This document shows, one piece after another, positions 15,948 through 26,500 of a stretch of DNA of 47,050 nucleotides. Source of the stretch: Bacteroidales bacterium. GTDB taxonomy: Bacteria > Bacteroidota > Bacteroidia > Bacteroidales > P3. Under the pieces are notes generated by a model. The model did not search any database. It was given only the letters and a program-made list of their open reading frames with translations, and had not been told where the DNA came from. The DNA lies in the NCBI GenBank assembly GCA_017446745.1, contig JAFSQF010000068.1:1-47050 (forward strand), given 5' to 3'. The translations under genes were made by a program, and so were the position numbers. The number at the start of each line of letters is the position of its first letter. The stretch's first letter is position 1.

Positions 15948-18900
15948 CTAAAGAACGACAACGCGTTGCACCGTACCGTCGGAGGCTTTGACTATGTAAA
16001 TGCCAGCGGCTGGAACCGTGTAGCGTTCTTCGTGCCGGGCCTGGTCGGTGGCAAAGAGCCGGCGTCCGATGGCATCGAAGATGAACAGCGACTGGGCATC
16101 GGCACCGACCACAACGATATCGGAATGCTGTGTGGTAACGATGATGCTCGACCCACCTGCCTGGTCTATACCCTCCTGACCGTCGGCAAAAATGGCGGTG
16201 AAGGTTGTGTCGGAGGTGACAGTGACTAAGCGTGGATTGCTCTGGTCACCATCATCCCAACCTTCGAAGTTGTAGCCTGAATAACTTATTGCTGTGAGCT
16301 CTGCCACGTCGCCATAGCTGTAGGAGCCGCTGCCCTCCACGTATCCCATGGCTGGGTCATTGACATTGACCGTCACCATATAATTAGCCTCAGGGTTATT
16401 GAAGAAGACTTCCACCAATGTAGTGCTGTCGGCAACGAAACTAAGTATATAAGCAGTCATCATCTCTCCTGCTTCTTCAAAATCGACAGTGTCGAGCATA
16501 TCCACCATATCCACCTGGCCAACATAGACATGCGACAAAACACTTCCCATATTGGGCATGAAACCTAACATTACCTCCTGACCCTGAGTATAGAAGAGGC
16601 TTTGGCCGCAGACATTCTCTATGCTATTAGGTGTCAGAACGATACCCTCGCCATCTCCTAAGCACTGGATGTCTACTATAACTGGCTCCTGCAGGTCGGT
16701 GACTGTGAATGCCTTTATCATCCATGACACATAAAAATAATCATCGTCCCCCGAGCTGAGAACTGGGGCTACAAAGACTCCGTTTCCATTAAGGTCAATA
16801 AGGCAGCTATTGGTGTCGCCCGTGAACTGGGTGACGCTGATAGGATAGGCTATATCGGTGGTGTGGAGCAGAATCCAGAGGCTTTGGCTCTGGTCGATAT
16901 CAAGATCCATACCCGGGTCAAAGTCGTACCAGACATTGGTGTCGGTAATTGTGTAGCTTTGTTGGAAAAGCATGGAATCGGGGGTGTCGACACCTCCCTG
17001 ATAGACCATCAGCTCGTAAGAACCTGCCACCGCAATGTAAGCGCTGACATAAGCAAGGCGGTCGCGGTCAACGAGCATTGCGGGCTCGAAACGTATGCCC
17101 CATGTCACTTCATCGTCTATACCAACATTACCCAAGGGATAATCTTCAATGCCATAGCTTAGCTCGTCACCCTGCGACTCGGCAACAGTGACCGTGATAG
17201 TGTCGGAGACAACATCGCCATTAAGCATGGCCGTAACGGTGACCATATAACTGCCTTCGCTGTTCCAAGAGGTGGTAACAGTCTGACCCGTAGCTGTGGA
17301 CGGTGCGGCTCCTTCGAAGGTCCAAGTATAAGTGGCTCCGGCAGCACCGATGGCGGTAAATGTGGCAGGTTCATAGGGTGCCACTACTGAAGGACCATTA
17401 ATACTAACCTGGAGGTCGAAACCTGAGGTGATTGAGATATCGTCGATTAGCAGCCAGTACATATCGCTGACATTGTGGTGACGGAAAGCGATATAGACAT
17501 CCTGATTGTCGAAGTTTTCAATGGAAGCGGTGCATTGACGCCACGAATCGGTGGTGATGCCGCTCCAAAGCTCAGTGGTGAAGTCGGTGGTGGCACCGGT
17601 AGCGGAAGAGATCATGACTGAGTAATACTCGTTGGCGTAGTTGGCATCAAGTCCTTTGTCCCACCAGGTGATGGTGGCACCGCCTGTGGGTATATGCACC
17701 TTGGGCAGGACAACCCAGTTGTCGGGTGTCAGAGCACCTACATTATTTATATAAGAGGCCGAGGCCAAGGCATCGCTGCCGGAATGGACGTAACTGCTGA
17801 TGGCATCTCCGGATATCATATTGGATAAGAGAACCCATCCATAGCCGTCAGCGTCAGCGTCGTGTGTAGACATACACTCCAGCGGGTCGCTTGCCTCTGC
17901 CCCGAAGGAGAAGGGCAGCTGATTGACGGGGCAGTCGGCGACGTTCACAGTCATGGAAGCAGAGACGGTCTGCGTGCCCAAAGTTGCCGTGACGGTGACG
18001 AGATAAGTGCCGCCGGCGTTCCATGTGGTACTGGCGCTCTGACCCATCGCGGTGGCGGGTGTCCCGTTCTGGAAAGTCCAGCTGTAAGTGGCCTGGTCGT
18101 AGCCTATGGCGGTGAAGGTAGCCACATCGCCATTAATCACACTCGTGGGGCCGCTGATGCTGACAGTGAGCTGCGGGGTGGTGGGTGTGGCACTTGTCAC
18201 GGCCTTTATCATCCATGTGGGATTGAGGTCGGAGGCGAGGCTCTGGATAGTGTACCAGGTGTTGTCCATAAAGACCATACTGGAATTGGTGTCGCCCGAA
18301 TAAGATGAGTAGGAAGCCGGGTAGTTGATTCCGGTGCAGTGCAGCACTACCCAAAGGTCGTTGCTGGTGTTGAGCGCCACGGTGCTGGACAACGGAAACG
18401 TGTACCAGTCTGAAGATGCGGTGACGTTGTAGGTCTGCTGGTAGATAGGAGTTGAAGGATAGGCACCGGACTGCGGGTTGTAAATCAGCAGCTCGTAATA
18501 GCCCGGATTGGAAATATAGGCCATGGCGGAACTCAGATAGTTGCGGCCCGTCATATACTGCGACGGAATCTTGATGCCCCACGTTATTTCGCCATTGGCG
18601 CCAATACCAATACCACTCTCATACACGTCGTCACCGCAATAGCTGATGGTATCGCCCCAGTTCCATGTCACCGTAGTGTCGCCGGGCGTAGCACCTCCGG
18701 CAGTGATACTGATGTCGTCGATTAGCACCCAGTAGTAGTCGGTGCAGTTATAATGACGGAAAGCGATATTGATGTTCTGATGGGCATACGCTGCCGGTAT
18801 GGTTACCGTTCGTTGTGTCCAGTTGCCATCGGACGAGGGTGTGCCATACCAAAGCAGTGTGGTGAAATCTGATGTGGAGGTACCGTTTATTGAAAGCAGA

Positions 18901-20759
18901 ACCTCATAATAATCTTCGTAGTAGTTATTATCAAAAGCCTTGTCATACCATGTCATCGTGGCGCCACCCGATGGTATAGCCACAGCCGGCAAAATCATCC
19001 AGTTGTCTGGATTGATGGCCCCAACATTATTGATGTAGGAGGCCGACATAATGCATTCACTGCCGTTGTATGCCACCGCAGAGGAAGTTACCGCGCTGGA
19101 AAACAGCCACCCATAGCCATCGGTATCGGCATCGACAAACGACAGGCACTGAATGTCTTCATCGGCCTCGAAACCCATAGTGTAGGGCAGTTGATTGACA
19201 GGGCAGTCGGCGACGTTCACAGTCAAGGAAGCAGAAACGGTCTGTGTGCCCAAAGTTGCCGTGACGGTGACGAGATAAGTGCCGCCGGCGTTCCATGTGG
19301 TGCTGGCGCTCTGACCCGTCGCGGTTGCGGGTGTCCCGTTCTGGAAAGTCCAGCTGTAAGTGGCCTGGTCGTAACCTATGGCGGTGAAATTAACAACATC
19401 GCCTACCATCACACTCGTAGGGCCGCTGATGCTGACAGTGAGTTGCGGGGTGGTGGGGGTGGCACTTGTCACGGCCTTTATCATCCAGGTGGGATCGAGG
19501 TCGGAGGAGAGGCTCTGGATGGGAGTCCAGGAGCCATTGTAAAGAATCAGACTGGAATTGTTGTCACCGACATAGGTGCAGTAGGAAGCCGGATAACTCA
19601 CACCATTACAATGCAGCACAATCCAGAGGTCGTTGGTTGTGTCTATCTGCACCATAGAGAAGAGCGGGAAACTGTACCAGTCGTTGGAGATGCCGACGTT
19701 GTAGGTCTGCTGATAGATGGGTGTTGATGGGAGGCTGTCGGGAGCGGGGTTGTAGACCAGCAGCTCATAGTCGCCGGGATTGGAGATATAGGCCATGGCG
19801 GAGCTGAGGTAATTGCGTCCGGCCATATATTGCGCCGGGATGCGGACACCCCACGTAATTTCACCGGTAGAGCCCAAGCCTATCGCGCTGCTGTAATCAC
19901 CGTTGCCGCAATAGCTCATGGTGTCGCCCCAGTTCCACAACTCGCGCACATTGACGATAAGGGTGCCGGAAGTGGTGCGGCTGATGCCGTCGCTGCCCAG
20001 GTTGGTGACAGCGCAAGTGACGGTCTTGATGCCGGCGGATGACCATTGCACAACTATATCCTCGTTGACGTTTGCAACTACAGTACCGCCGTCGACATCC
20101 CACGCATAGCTTGTGACGGGGTCGATACTGACAACATTGGCCGTCAACGGAACGCTCGTATTCAACATAACGTTGGCCTGGCCTGAGAGCTCTACAATCG
20201 GGGCATGGTTGGCTTGTGGAACACTGAGGAGCACATTGCTGACCGAGGTGACGGCAGCGGAAGCATCGTAGGGACCGAAGCCCCAGTCGGTGCCATAAAG
20301 TTCGCACCAATAGCCCGAGGGCGAAATGAAAATGATAGTGGGATAGGCAGCTACGCCTCCTATAATGTCAGCGCAGTTGGCATCGTTGATGATTGGGAAT
20401 GGCACAGTACCGCCGCTGGTCCAGTCGCCCTGGGTGTTGTTCCCAGTGCCATAGATGTCAGCATTGGTTGTGGTAGGATCGACAAAGGCAAGCAAAACGC
20501 AGACCTGGCTGCCCAACGTGTTGTGGATGGCTTCCATGACACCATTGGTGTGCACTGCCCAGCCCCATGTATTCCACGCGGCTTCGTACTGAATCACCAC
20601 GGCCTTGCCGGCGGCAAGGGTGTCGGCCAAACTGACGGTGTTGCCATTGATGTCGCTGGTCGTGAAAGGCGTGCCCATCATCTGCCAGTGTGGTGTCTGT
20701 TGGGCATGAAGAGCAAAGCCCACAAGCAGCGCGACAAAAAGGGTAAAGATTTTTTTCAT
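15948..20759 (-). CDS. Large T9SS surface protein with thioredoxin-like, PKD and cleaved-adhesin domains
   Basis: The 1603-residue protein opens with a signal peptide (MKKIFTLFVALLVGFALHAQ). Residues 25-185 resemble the thioredoxin-fold domain of Bacteroidales surface proteins, but the usual CxxC site is replaced (AAWNTWGWAVHTNG). A PKD-like domain follows at about 195-270. Two near-identical composite units (about 273-697 and 699-1120) each contain a carbohydrate- or ligand-type beta domain (NWGDTMSYCG), a PKD domain (ATYSWTFQNGTPATA) and a gingipain-type cleaved-adhesin domain (NPDNWMILPAVAIPSGGAT). A third, diverged unit starts near 1200. Near 1500 there is an InlB-like repeat (YNFEGWDDGDQSNPR). 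The C-terminal 70 or so residues form a T9SS sorting domain. An adhesion or extracellular binding role is inferred. Confidence 0.88.
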   Translation of the reverse strand: MKKIFTLFVALLVGFALHAQQTPHWQMMGTPFTTSDINGNTVSLADTLAAGKAVVIQYEAAWNTWGWAVHTNGVMEAIHNTLGSQVCVLLAFVDPTTTNADIYGTGNNTQGDWTSGGTVPFPIINDANCADIIGGVAAYPTIIFISPSGYWCELYGTDWGFGPYDASAAVTSVSNVLLSVPQANHAPIVELSGQANVMLNTSVPLTANVVSIDPVTSYAWDVDGGTVVANVNEDIVVQWSSAGIKTVTCAVTNLGSDGISRTTSGTLIVNVRELWNWGDTMSYCGNGDYSSAIGLGSTGEITWGVRIPAQYMAGRNYLSSAMAYISNPGDYELLVYNPAPDSLPSTPIYQQTYNVGISNDWYSFPLFSMVQIDTTNDLWIVLHCNGVSYPASYCTYVGDNNSSLILYNGSWTPIQSLSSDLDPTWMIKAVTSATPTTPQLTVSISGPTSVMVGDVVNFTAIGYDQATYSWTFQNGTPATATGQSASTTWNAGGTYLVTVTATLGTQTVSASLTVNVADCPVNQLPYTMGFEADEDIQCLSFVDADTDGYGWLFSSAVTSSAVAYNGSECIMSASYINNVGAINPDNWMILPAVAIPSGGATMTWYDKAFDNNYYEDYYEVLLSINGTSTSDFTTLLWYGTPSSDGNWTQRTVTIPAAYAHQNINIAFRHYNCTDYYWVLIDDISITAGGATPGDTTVTWNWGDTISYCGDDVYESGIGIGANGEITWGIKIPSQYMTGRNYLSSAMAYISNPGYYELLIYNPQSGAYPSTPIYQQTYNVTASSDWYTFPLSSTVALNTSNDLWVVLHCTGINYPASYSSYSGDTNSSMVFMDNTWYTIQSLASDLNPTWMIKAVTSATPTTPQLTVSISGPTSVINGDVATFTAIGYDQATYSWTFQNGTPATAMGQSASTTWNAGGTYLVTVTATLGTQTVSASMTVNVADCPVNQLPFSFGAEASDPLECMSTHDADADGYGWVLLSNMISGDAISSYVHSGSDALASASYINNVGALTPDNWVVLPKVHIPTGGATITWWDKGLDANYANEYYSVMISSATGATTDFTTELWSGITTDSWRQCTASIENFDNQDVYIAFRHHNVSDMYWLLIDDISITSGFDLQVSINGPSVVAPYEPATFTAIGAAGATYTWTFEGAAPSTATGQTVTTSWNSEGSYMVTVTAMLNGDVVSDTITVTVAESQGDELSYGIEDYPLGNVGIDDEVTWGIRFEPAMLVDRDRLAYVSAYIAVAGSYELMVYQGGVDTPDSMLFQQSYTITDTNVWYDFDPGMDLDIDQSQSLWILLHTTDIAYPISVTQFTGDTNSCLIDLNGNGVFVAPVLSSGDDDYFYVSWMIKAFTVTDLQEPVIVDIQCLGDGEGIVLTPNSIENVCGQSLFYTQGQEVMLGFMPNMGSVLSHVYVGQVDMVDMLDTVDFEEAGEMMTAYILSFVADSTTLVEVFFNNPEANYMVTVNVNDPAMGYVEGSGSYSYGDVAELTAISYSGYNFEGWDDGDQSNPRLVTVTSDTTFTAIFADGQEGIDQAGGSSIIVTTQHSDIVVVGADAQSLFIFDAIGRRLFATDQARHEERYTVPAAGIYIVKASDGTVQRVVVL

Positions 20760-20900
20760 AATGAGGATGTATTAGTTAGTGCCGTGGTTCCGTAGGGCAC
20801 TTTAACGAACCTAGGGGAGGCGGAACCCAAAGCATAAAGTGGTAAACACCAACAAAATGCAACGTATCTCCCCTATATTTCATATTGTTGTTTAAGAGTG

Positions 20901-20908
20901 CAAATATA
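20901..20908 (-). promoter_or_regulatory. Probable -7 box of the 1603-residue T9SS gene
   Basis: On the - strand TATATTTG fits TAnnTTTG. It predicts a leader of roughly 135 bases. A -33 TTTG at standard spacing is not seen. Confidence 0.45.
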
Positions 20909-21000
20909 TGAATTATCCGCAATATATCATATCATTGGACAAAAAAAAACAGCCGTCAGAATTAGACAACTGTTTTTAAACAACTTAACAATCATCAAAA

Positions 21001-21268
21001 AATAAGTTGATACAATAAAGCCCCGGAGGGGCTTACTCTCAATAACCCCGCACATAGTGTGGGGCTGCTGACAACCAATATTCTATGCGTTTCGTAGAAA
21101 CGCGCTCTCATTCGTGTAAATTCATTTCGCCTGCGAAAAAAAATAGTTCTATATTCAGTGTTTTATATCTTGAAAATCATGTAATTCGTGCTAATTCGTG
21201 CTAATTCGTAGACCTATAAACACTATCGTTTTATTTTTTTTGCGCCTACCTGATTGTATCAACTTATT
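21001..21268 (+). mobile_element. TIR-bounded hairpin element E2
   Basis: The ends AATAAGTTGATACAAT (21001-21016) and ATTGTATCAACTTATT (21253-21268) are a perfect 16-base inverted repeat. Inside are AAGCCCC-GGA-GGGGCTT (21018-21034), CCCCGCAC-ATA-GTGTGGGG (21046-21064) and GCGTTTC-GTA-GAAACGC. The rest matches element E1 except that E2 lacks the nested 68-bp-type module. It is non-coding. With the - strand leader and the short AT-rich 5' region of the next gene, it accounts for the gap 20760-21412. Confidence 0.8.
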
Positions 21269-21412
21269 ATTTAAATAAAAATTTCAGGGCTGCCACGCAA
21301 CAAAAGAGGCGTTTTTTGCGACTATAATAACAAAGAACACAAAAAGCACCTTTCTGACACGTAAAAAAAACAGCGCACCATTTAATTATTGCATAAATAA
21401 ACTCATCTTCTT

Positions 21413-23401
21413 ATGAAAAAAATATATATTATACTAATCCTTGCTATGTTCGTAATGCCCGGAATAGCTTTTGCTTCAACAACTAGTCCGTCCGATGTCG
21501 ATGACACCATCCCTGCCGAACCCCGTTGCGACAAGTACTATTACACCAAATGGTTCGACGACTGTCCAAACTGGCGACCAAAAGGCGTATATGACAGCTG
21601 CCTTTGTTTCAAGTATAAGTTTGGCAGGATTTTTTCAGGCGAGCTCGCCAAATGGGAATATGCGCACAACGGACGTATGAAGGTGAAAGGACTGGCGGCG
21701 ATGGTGAATACTTATACTCCGCCGACGGTTGACGGTGCCCCGGGGAATCTGAAAAACCCCGAATATATGTATATATACCAGATGACGGAGACCGGCCGGA
21801 ATATTCAGGGATTTGATGTCGAAGTCCGGCTTCAACTGCTCGACTCGGTGAGGTGGGACACGGCCACCGCGCGCGTTATGGAGTTCCGCCAGGGATGGAA
21901 CGACGAGTTTGTCCAGTACTGCTATATATACGAGGCTTATTTCGAACAGCCAGTGTGGGTAGACTCCGATTTCTATATCGTCGGTTCTATGAATACCCCT
22001 AATAGCAATGGGATGGTATCCTCATTTTATGTCGACATTCGGGACGAAGGGGACTATATGATGGCAGACAAAAATGGATGCGACACAAGCAACTATCATG
22101 ATATTTTATATTGTCCTCCACACTCTCTATCTATTCTCCAATGCCCACAATGCTTGGGAGAGGGCCGGCCTTATGCCTTTTGGGATATGCAAATCGGTCC
22201 TATGTTCAACTATTGGATTAGCGACTGGCCTGTAAGTCCCTTCGGATATTACCTTGTCATTGTGGACAAATGGGACCTCAATGCCGAGCCCAACGAGGTG
22301 GGCTGGGGCGATGTGCTTGGCAGCGGTCGTTTCCCCGACGAGAGCGACGACACCATCACGGCCATTCCCGCACCGGGCTTTGCCTTCGTTTCATGGAGTG
22401 ACGGCGTGACCGAAAACCCGAGGGTCGTCCACCTGATGAGTGACACAACGTTCACCGCCATCTTCCAATGCACCCAACAGTTCAACTTGCAGGTCACAGC
22501 AAATGACGCAACGATGGGCACCGTCACAGGCGGTGGCACCTACTACGCCTCGGATGTCACCATTACCGCCACGCCCAACCCTGGTCACAGATTTAACTAC
22601 TGGAACAGCGGCGACGGCTCAACAATTATTACAACCAATCCCCTTGCGGTTCACCTCATCAGCGACACCGCCTTTGTCGCCGTCTTTGAGGATGTCAGTG
22701 AACAAACGTTCACGCTTCAGGTCTCGTCTGCCAATGCCGCGATGGGCTCCGTTACCGGTGACGGCAGCTACCCCGGCGGCACCAACCAGACCATCACCGC
22801 AGTACCATCCGAGAACAGATACGGATTCACGCACTGGAGCACCCTCGCTGGCGACAGCCTTACCGACAACCCCCTCACGATATACCTCACCTGCGACACC
22901 GCCTTTGTGGCCCACTTCGTCGAGCTGCCACAGTATTACTTGGTGGCGGCAAGCAACAACGAAGCTTGGGGTACCGTTGAGGGGCAGGGCATGTACTATG
23001 AGGGCCAGCAGGCCACGCTGACAGCCATTCCTGCTGAATCCTACGTGTTCGACAGCTGGACAGACGGCAATGAGGAATCACCCCGCATTGTCACCGTCAC
23101 ACAGGACACGGTGTTCGAAGCCATTTTCGCTGTCGATCCGTCAACAATAGGCATCGACAATGTCGGCCCTCTGGAGTTCTCCGTCTCGCCCAACCCCACA
23201 ACGGGAAGGCTGACCCTGCAGTTGAACCAGCAGGAGCCGTATGAGGTATCGGTTTACGACGTAAACGGCAAAGTCTTGTGGAGCAGCAAGTTCGAGAGTC
23301 AGGTGTCCGAAATTGACCTCAGCACGTTTGCGGCTGGACAATACCTTCTCGTGGTTCGCACCAAAGACAAATACGGAGTAAAGACGATTGTGAAAAAATA
23401 A
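21413..23401 (+). CDS. T9SS-sorted protein with InlB-like beta repeats
   Basis: The 662-residue exported protein has a signal peptide (MKKIYIILILAMFVMPGIAF). The N-terminal 270 residues form a Cys-containing domain I cannot assign. About residues 270-580 hold four repeats of the Flg_new/InlB B-repeat type, with hallmarks AAMGSVTGDGSYPGGT, GHRFNYWNSGDG, ESYVFDSWTDGNEESPR and TDTTFTAIF-like ends. A T9SS type A sorting domain closes the protein (FSVSPNPTTGRLTLQ, VYDVNGKVLWSS, FAAGQYLLVVRTKD). This repeat also occurs once in the 1603-residue protein, so the two may share a surface. The likely role is structural or adhesive. It runs convergent with hsdR. Confidence 0.88.
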   Translation: MKKIYIILILAMFVMPGIAFASTTSPSDVDDTIPAEPRCDKYYYTKWFDDCPNWRPKGVYDSCLCFKYKFGRIFSGELAKWEYAHNGRMKVKGLAAMVNTYTPPTVDGAPGNLKNPEYMYIYQMTETGRNIQGFDVEVRLQLLDSVRWDTATARVMEFRQGWNDEFVQYCYIYEAYFEQPVWVDSDFYIVGSMNTPNSNGMVSSFYVDIRDEGDYMMADKNGCDTSNYHDILYCPPHSLSILQCPQCLGEGRPYAFWDMQIGPMFNYWISDWPVSPFGYYLVIVDKWDLNAEPNEVGWGDVLGSGRFPDESDDTITAIPAPGFAFVSWSDGVTENPRVVHLMSDTTFTAIFQCTQQFNLQVTANDATMGTVTGGGTYYASDVTITATPNPGHRFNYWNSGDGSTIITTNPLAVHLISDTAFVAVFEDVSEQTFTLQVSSANAAMGSVTGDGSYPGGTNQTITAVPSENRYGFTHWSTLAGDSLTDNPLTIYLTCDTAFVAHFVELPQYYLVAASNNEAWGTVEGQGMYYEGQQATLTAIPAESYVFDSWTDGNEESPRIVTVTQDTVFEAIFAVDPSTIGIDNVGPLEFSVSPNPTTGRLTLQLNQQEPYEVSVYDVNGKVLWSSKFESQVSEIDLSTFAAGQYLLVVRTKDKYGVKTIVKK

Positions 23402-23538
23402 TAGTTGGAATACAAGAAGAAACTCGCATCGTCTACTGAACCTACTGATTTTTTCTAAACACTCACAGCCACGCCAGCATCTTCGCACATATCCGCGGCA
23501 TCCGCACCAAGAACCCCGGGACAATCATTTGGCGTACC

Positions 23539-26500
23539 TTATGCCACATTTCCATATTGTTGGCTGATAAAGTCATACACCGCATCGCGATAGTAGTTTA
23601 TGCTTTCGTCGGAATAGCACTCGGGTAGCTCTTTCCATAGGATATCGCGAATAGTGATGATGATGGAAGACTTTGTTTCCTGCTTGTCGAACGGATGATC
23701 CATAGTGGCCAGCTGAGCTTTGAGGGTCTCCAAAAGCTCTTTAGCGACTGCCTTCAATTTTTTGATGTCGTCCTTCGACAGGTCATCTTTCATCAGCACA
23801 TCGTACATCGAGAGTTGTTCGTCGTTCTCAAATCCTTCGCGGAGGTAGCGTTTCTCCTCCTTTGTCAGTTCGTGAGAGAGCCTCATCAGATCGTCGAAAG
23901 TCTTCTCTATCGTTGCGCGGTTCTGCTCTTGGTTGTAGTCGTCGATGATCTGCTGATACCTCTCGTAAAAGTTAATACGCGATGGGTTCTGTGCCAACAT
24001 CTGGGCGATGCGCTCCTGCAGCAGCTCCTGGATGTCCTTCAGCACAAGGTTCTTCTCCCTGCTCTTGGCGAACTCACGACGGAGCAACTCGAAGTCGATG
24101 CCGCTGATGTCAAATTGTCGCGACTCGGCCACCATCATTGTCCCCGAATCCACTTCTATATGCTCATTCACAATCTCGTTGATAGCCACGCTAAGGTCTG
24201 TGATGTCTGCATGCTTACGTTTCTGCTGTAGCTCCTTGAAGATGGCTTCGATGGCATCCTTTTGCTGCTTCATCGTCGGGAATTGCAAATCCCCTCCAAC
24301 AATGTCTTCGCGGTCAAGGTATTTCCACAACTTCAGCAACGTGTAGGCAAACGTGCAATACGTCTTCCTGATTTCCATTGTTTCACACATCGCATTGGAG
24401 GCCTGTTTCAATAACGACAGTTTCATAAAACTCTCAGCTTTAATCAAGTCATCCAACTCAAAGTCGTGCTCTTTCAGGAACGCCTTAGCTGCCGCTATCG
24501 TCTCCAGCACGTGCTTGACGAGCTCCTTCTTGTCGATGGTTGGGTCGTTACCCCCTGCGCCACCTTCCGGATTGGCGGTATAGTCGGCCAACGCTTGGCG
24601 CAGGGCTTTCACTATGCCGATGTAGTCGACTATCAGGCCGTTGGTTTTCCCTTCCGCCACACGGTTGGCGCGGGCTATGGTTTGCATCAGCGTGTGTGCC
24701 TTCATAGGCTTGTCTATGTAGAGGCACGAGAGCGTCTTCACGTCAAAACCAGTCAGCCACATGGCGCAGACGAAGACCACGCGCAGCCGCGAGTCGTCAG
24801 CTTTGAAAACCTTGTCCAGTTCTTCCTTCTCCATCCGTTCGCGGTGCGGTTTGATGTCGAGGCCCCACTTCTGGAAAGTCTGTATCTCGTTCTGCTCTTG
24901 CGAAACGACTACGGCCATGTCCGTCTCGCGCATCCATTCCCGTTTACGCTGCATCTCCTGTGCCTCTTGTTGTGAAGTGCTTTTGGCTATGGCTTCTTCC
25001 AACACCTTGATTTCGCGTTGCCAATACTCCTGTACATAATTGAACATACGGACGCACGTCACCTTGTTGTAGCATACGAACATCGCCTTGCCAGATGTCC
25101 ACAGGTCGCTATAATGATGCACAAAGTCCTTGGCAATCAACCGCAGCCGTTTGGCGGCCGTCAGAAGATGCACTTCCTTGGCAAACTCGCGTTCCAGTTT
25201 GGCCAGCTGCGAGGCATCCAGTTCGCCCGCCTGTTCCAGGGCGGCAGCTATCTCGTCGTTGATTTCAGGATTCTTCAGGTCTTGCAACTTCTCGCCGCGG
25301 TTCTCATAGTAGAGAGGTACGGTAGCCTTGTCCTCTACGGCCCGTTTGAAGTCGTAGATACTCACATAGCCGCCGAAAGTACGTGCCGTGATGTTGTCGT
25401 TCGATAGCAGCGGCGTACCCGTGAAACCGATGCGGTGAGCCGTTGGCAGCAGGTGCATCAGATTGTCGGCAAAGATGCCGTTCTGCGTGCGGTGCGCCTC
25501 GTCGCTCATCACAATGATGTCGTGGTCGGGATAGATGGGTTCTGCCTTCGGGTCGTTGAACTTCTGAATGAGCGAGAATATGAACGACGGATTGCCTCGT
25601 AGCTTCGTCTTCAAGTCCTCGCCGCTGCTGGCGATAAACTTCTTGGCTTTCACATTGCCCAACAAACCGCAGTTCTCGAACGTGTCGCTGATCTGCTTGT
25701 TCAGTTCGTCGCGGTCAGTCAACACGAGGAATGTAGGCGAGCCCTCGAACTTTCGGCGAATCTTCTGCGAAAGAAACAGCATGGAGTAGCTCTTGCCTGA
25801 GCCTTGTGTGTGCCAGAACACGCCCAGCTTGCCGTTCAGATACTGGCGGTTGCGGTACATCCCCACGGCTTGGTTCACACCCAGATATTGGTGGTTGCGA
25901 GCTAATATCTTTGCAGTCCGTCCGCCGCTATGGTCGTAGAGGATGAAGTTTTCCAACAAATCCAGGAAGTTCTCCTTCCGGCAGATGCCTCTAAGCATCG
26001 TCGGCAGTTCTATGTTGCCAGCCTCTTGCTCTGTCAGCCGTTTCCATTCGTGGAAGAACTCCCACTTCGAGTCGATGGTTCCCACACGTGCCTCCAGTCC
26101 GTTGCTGAACATGATGAAGGCATTGTGGTAGAACAGTTGCGGAATGGTGTCGAGATAGTCGCGATAGTTCTTGTTGAAGGCATCCACCACTTCCACGTCG
26201 TGGTTCTTCAGTTCCATAAACAGCAAAGGCAGCCCATTCACGAAGCCCACAATGTCCGCACGGCGATGATACAAGGCACCATACACCCACATCTCGCGGA
26301 CACACAGGAAGTCATTCTTCTCAGGCGAAGCGAAGTCTATCACTTTGGCACGCACCTCTTCCGTTTCGCCGTTCGGCTTCACGCGGGTCACGGGCACACC
26401 ATCCTTGATGTACTGATACTTCTGCTCGTTAATCTGCATCAGCGTCTGCGAACTGATATGTTCCGTCATGCGCTCCGTGGCCTCCTGCAACTGTTTGTCC

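Noticed and set aside
23402-23538. Gene remnant between the T9SS gene and hsdR
   Set aside because: The stretch is open in some frames, but I could match no family to it and it is only 137 bases.
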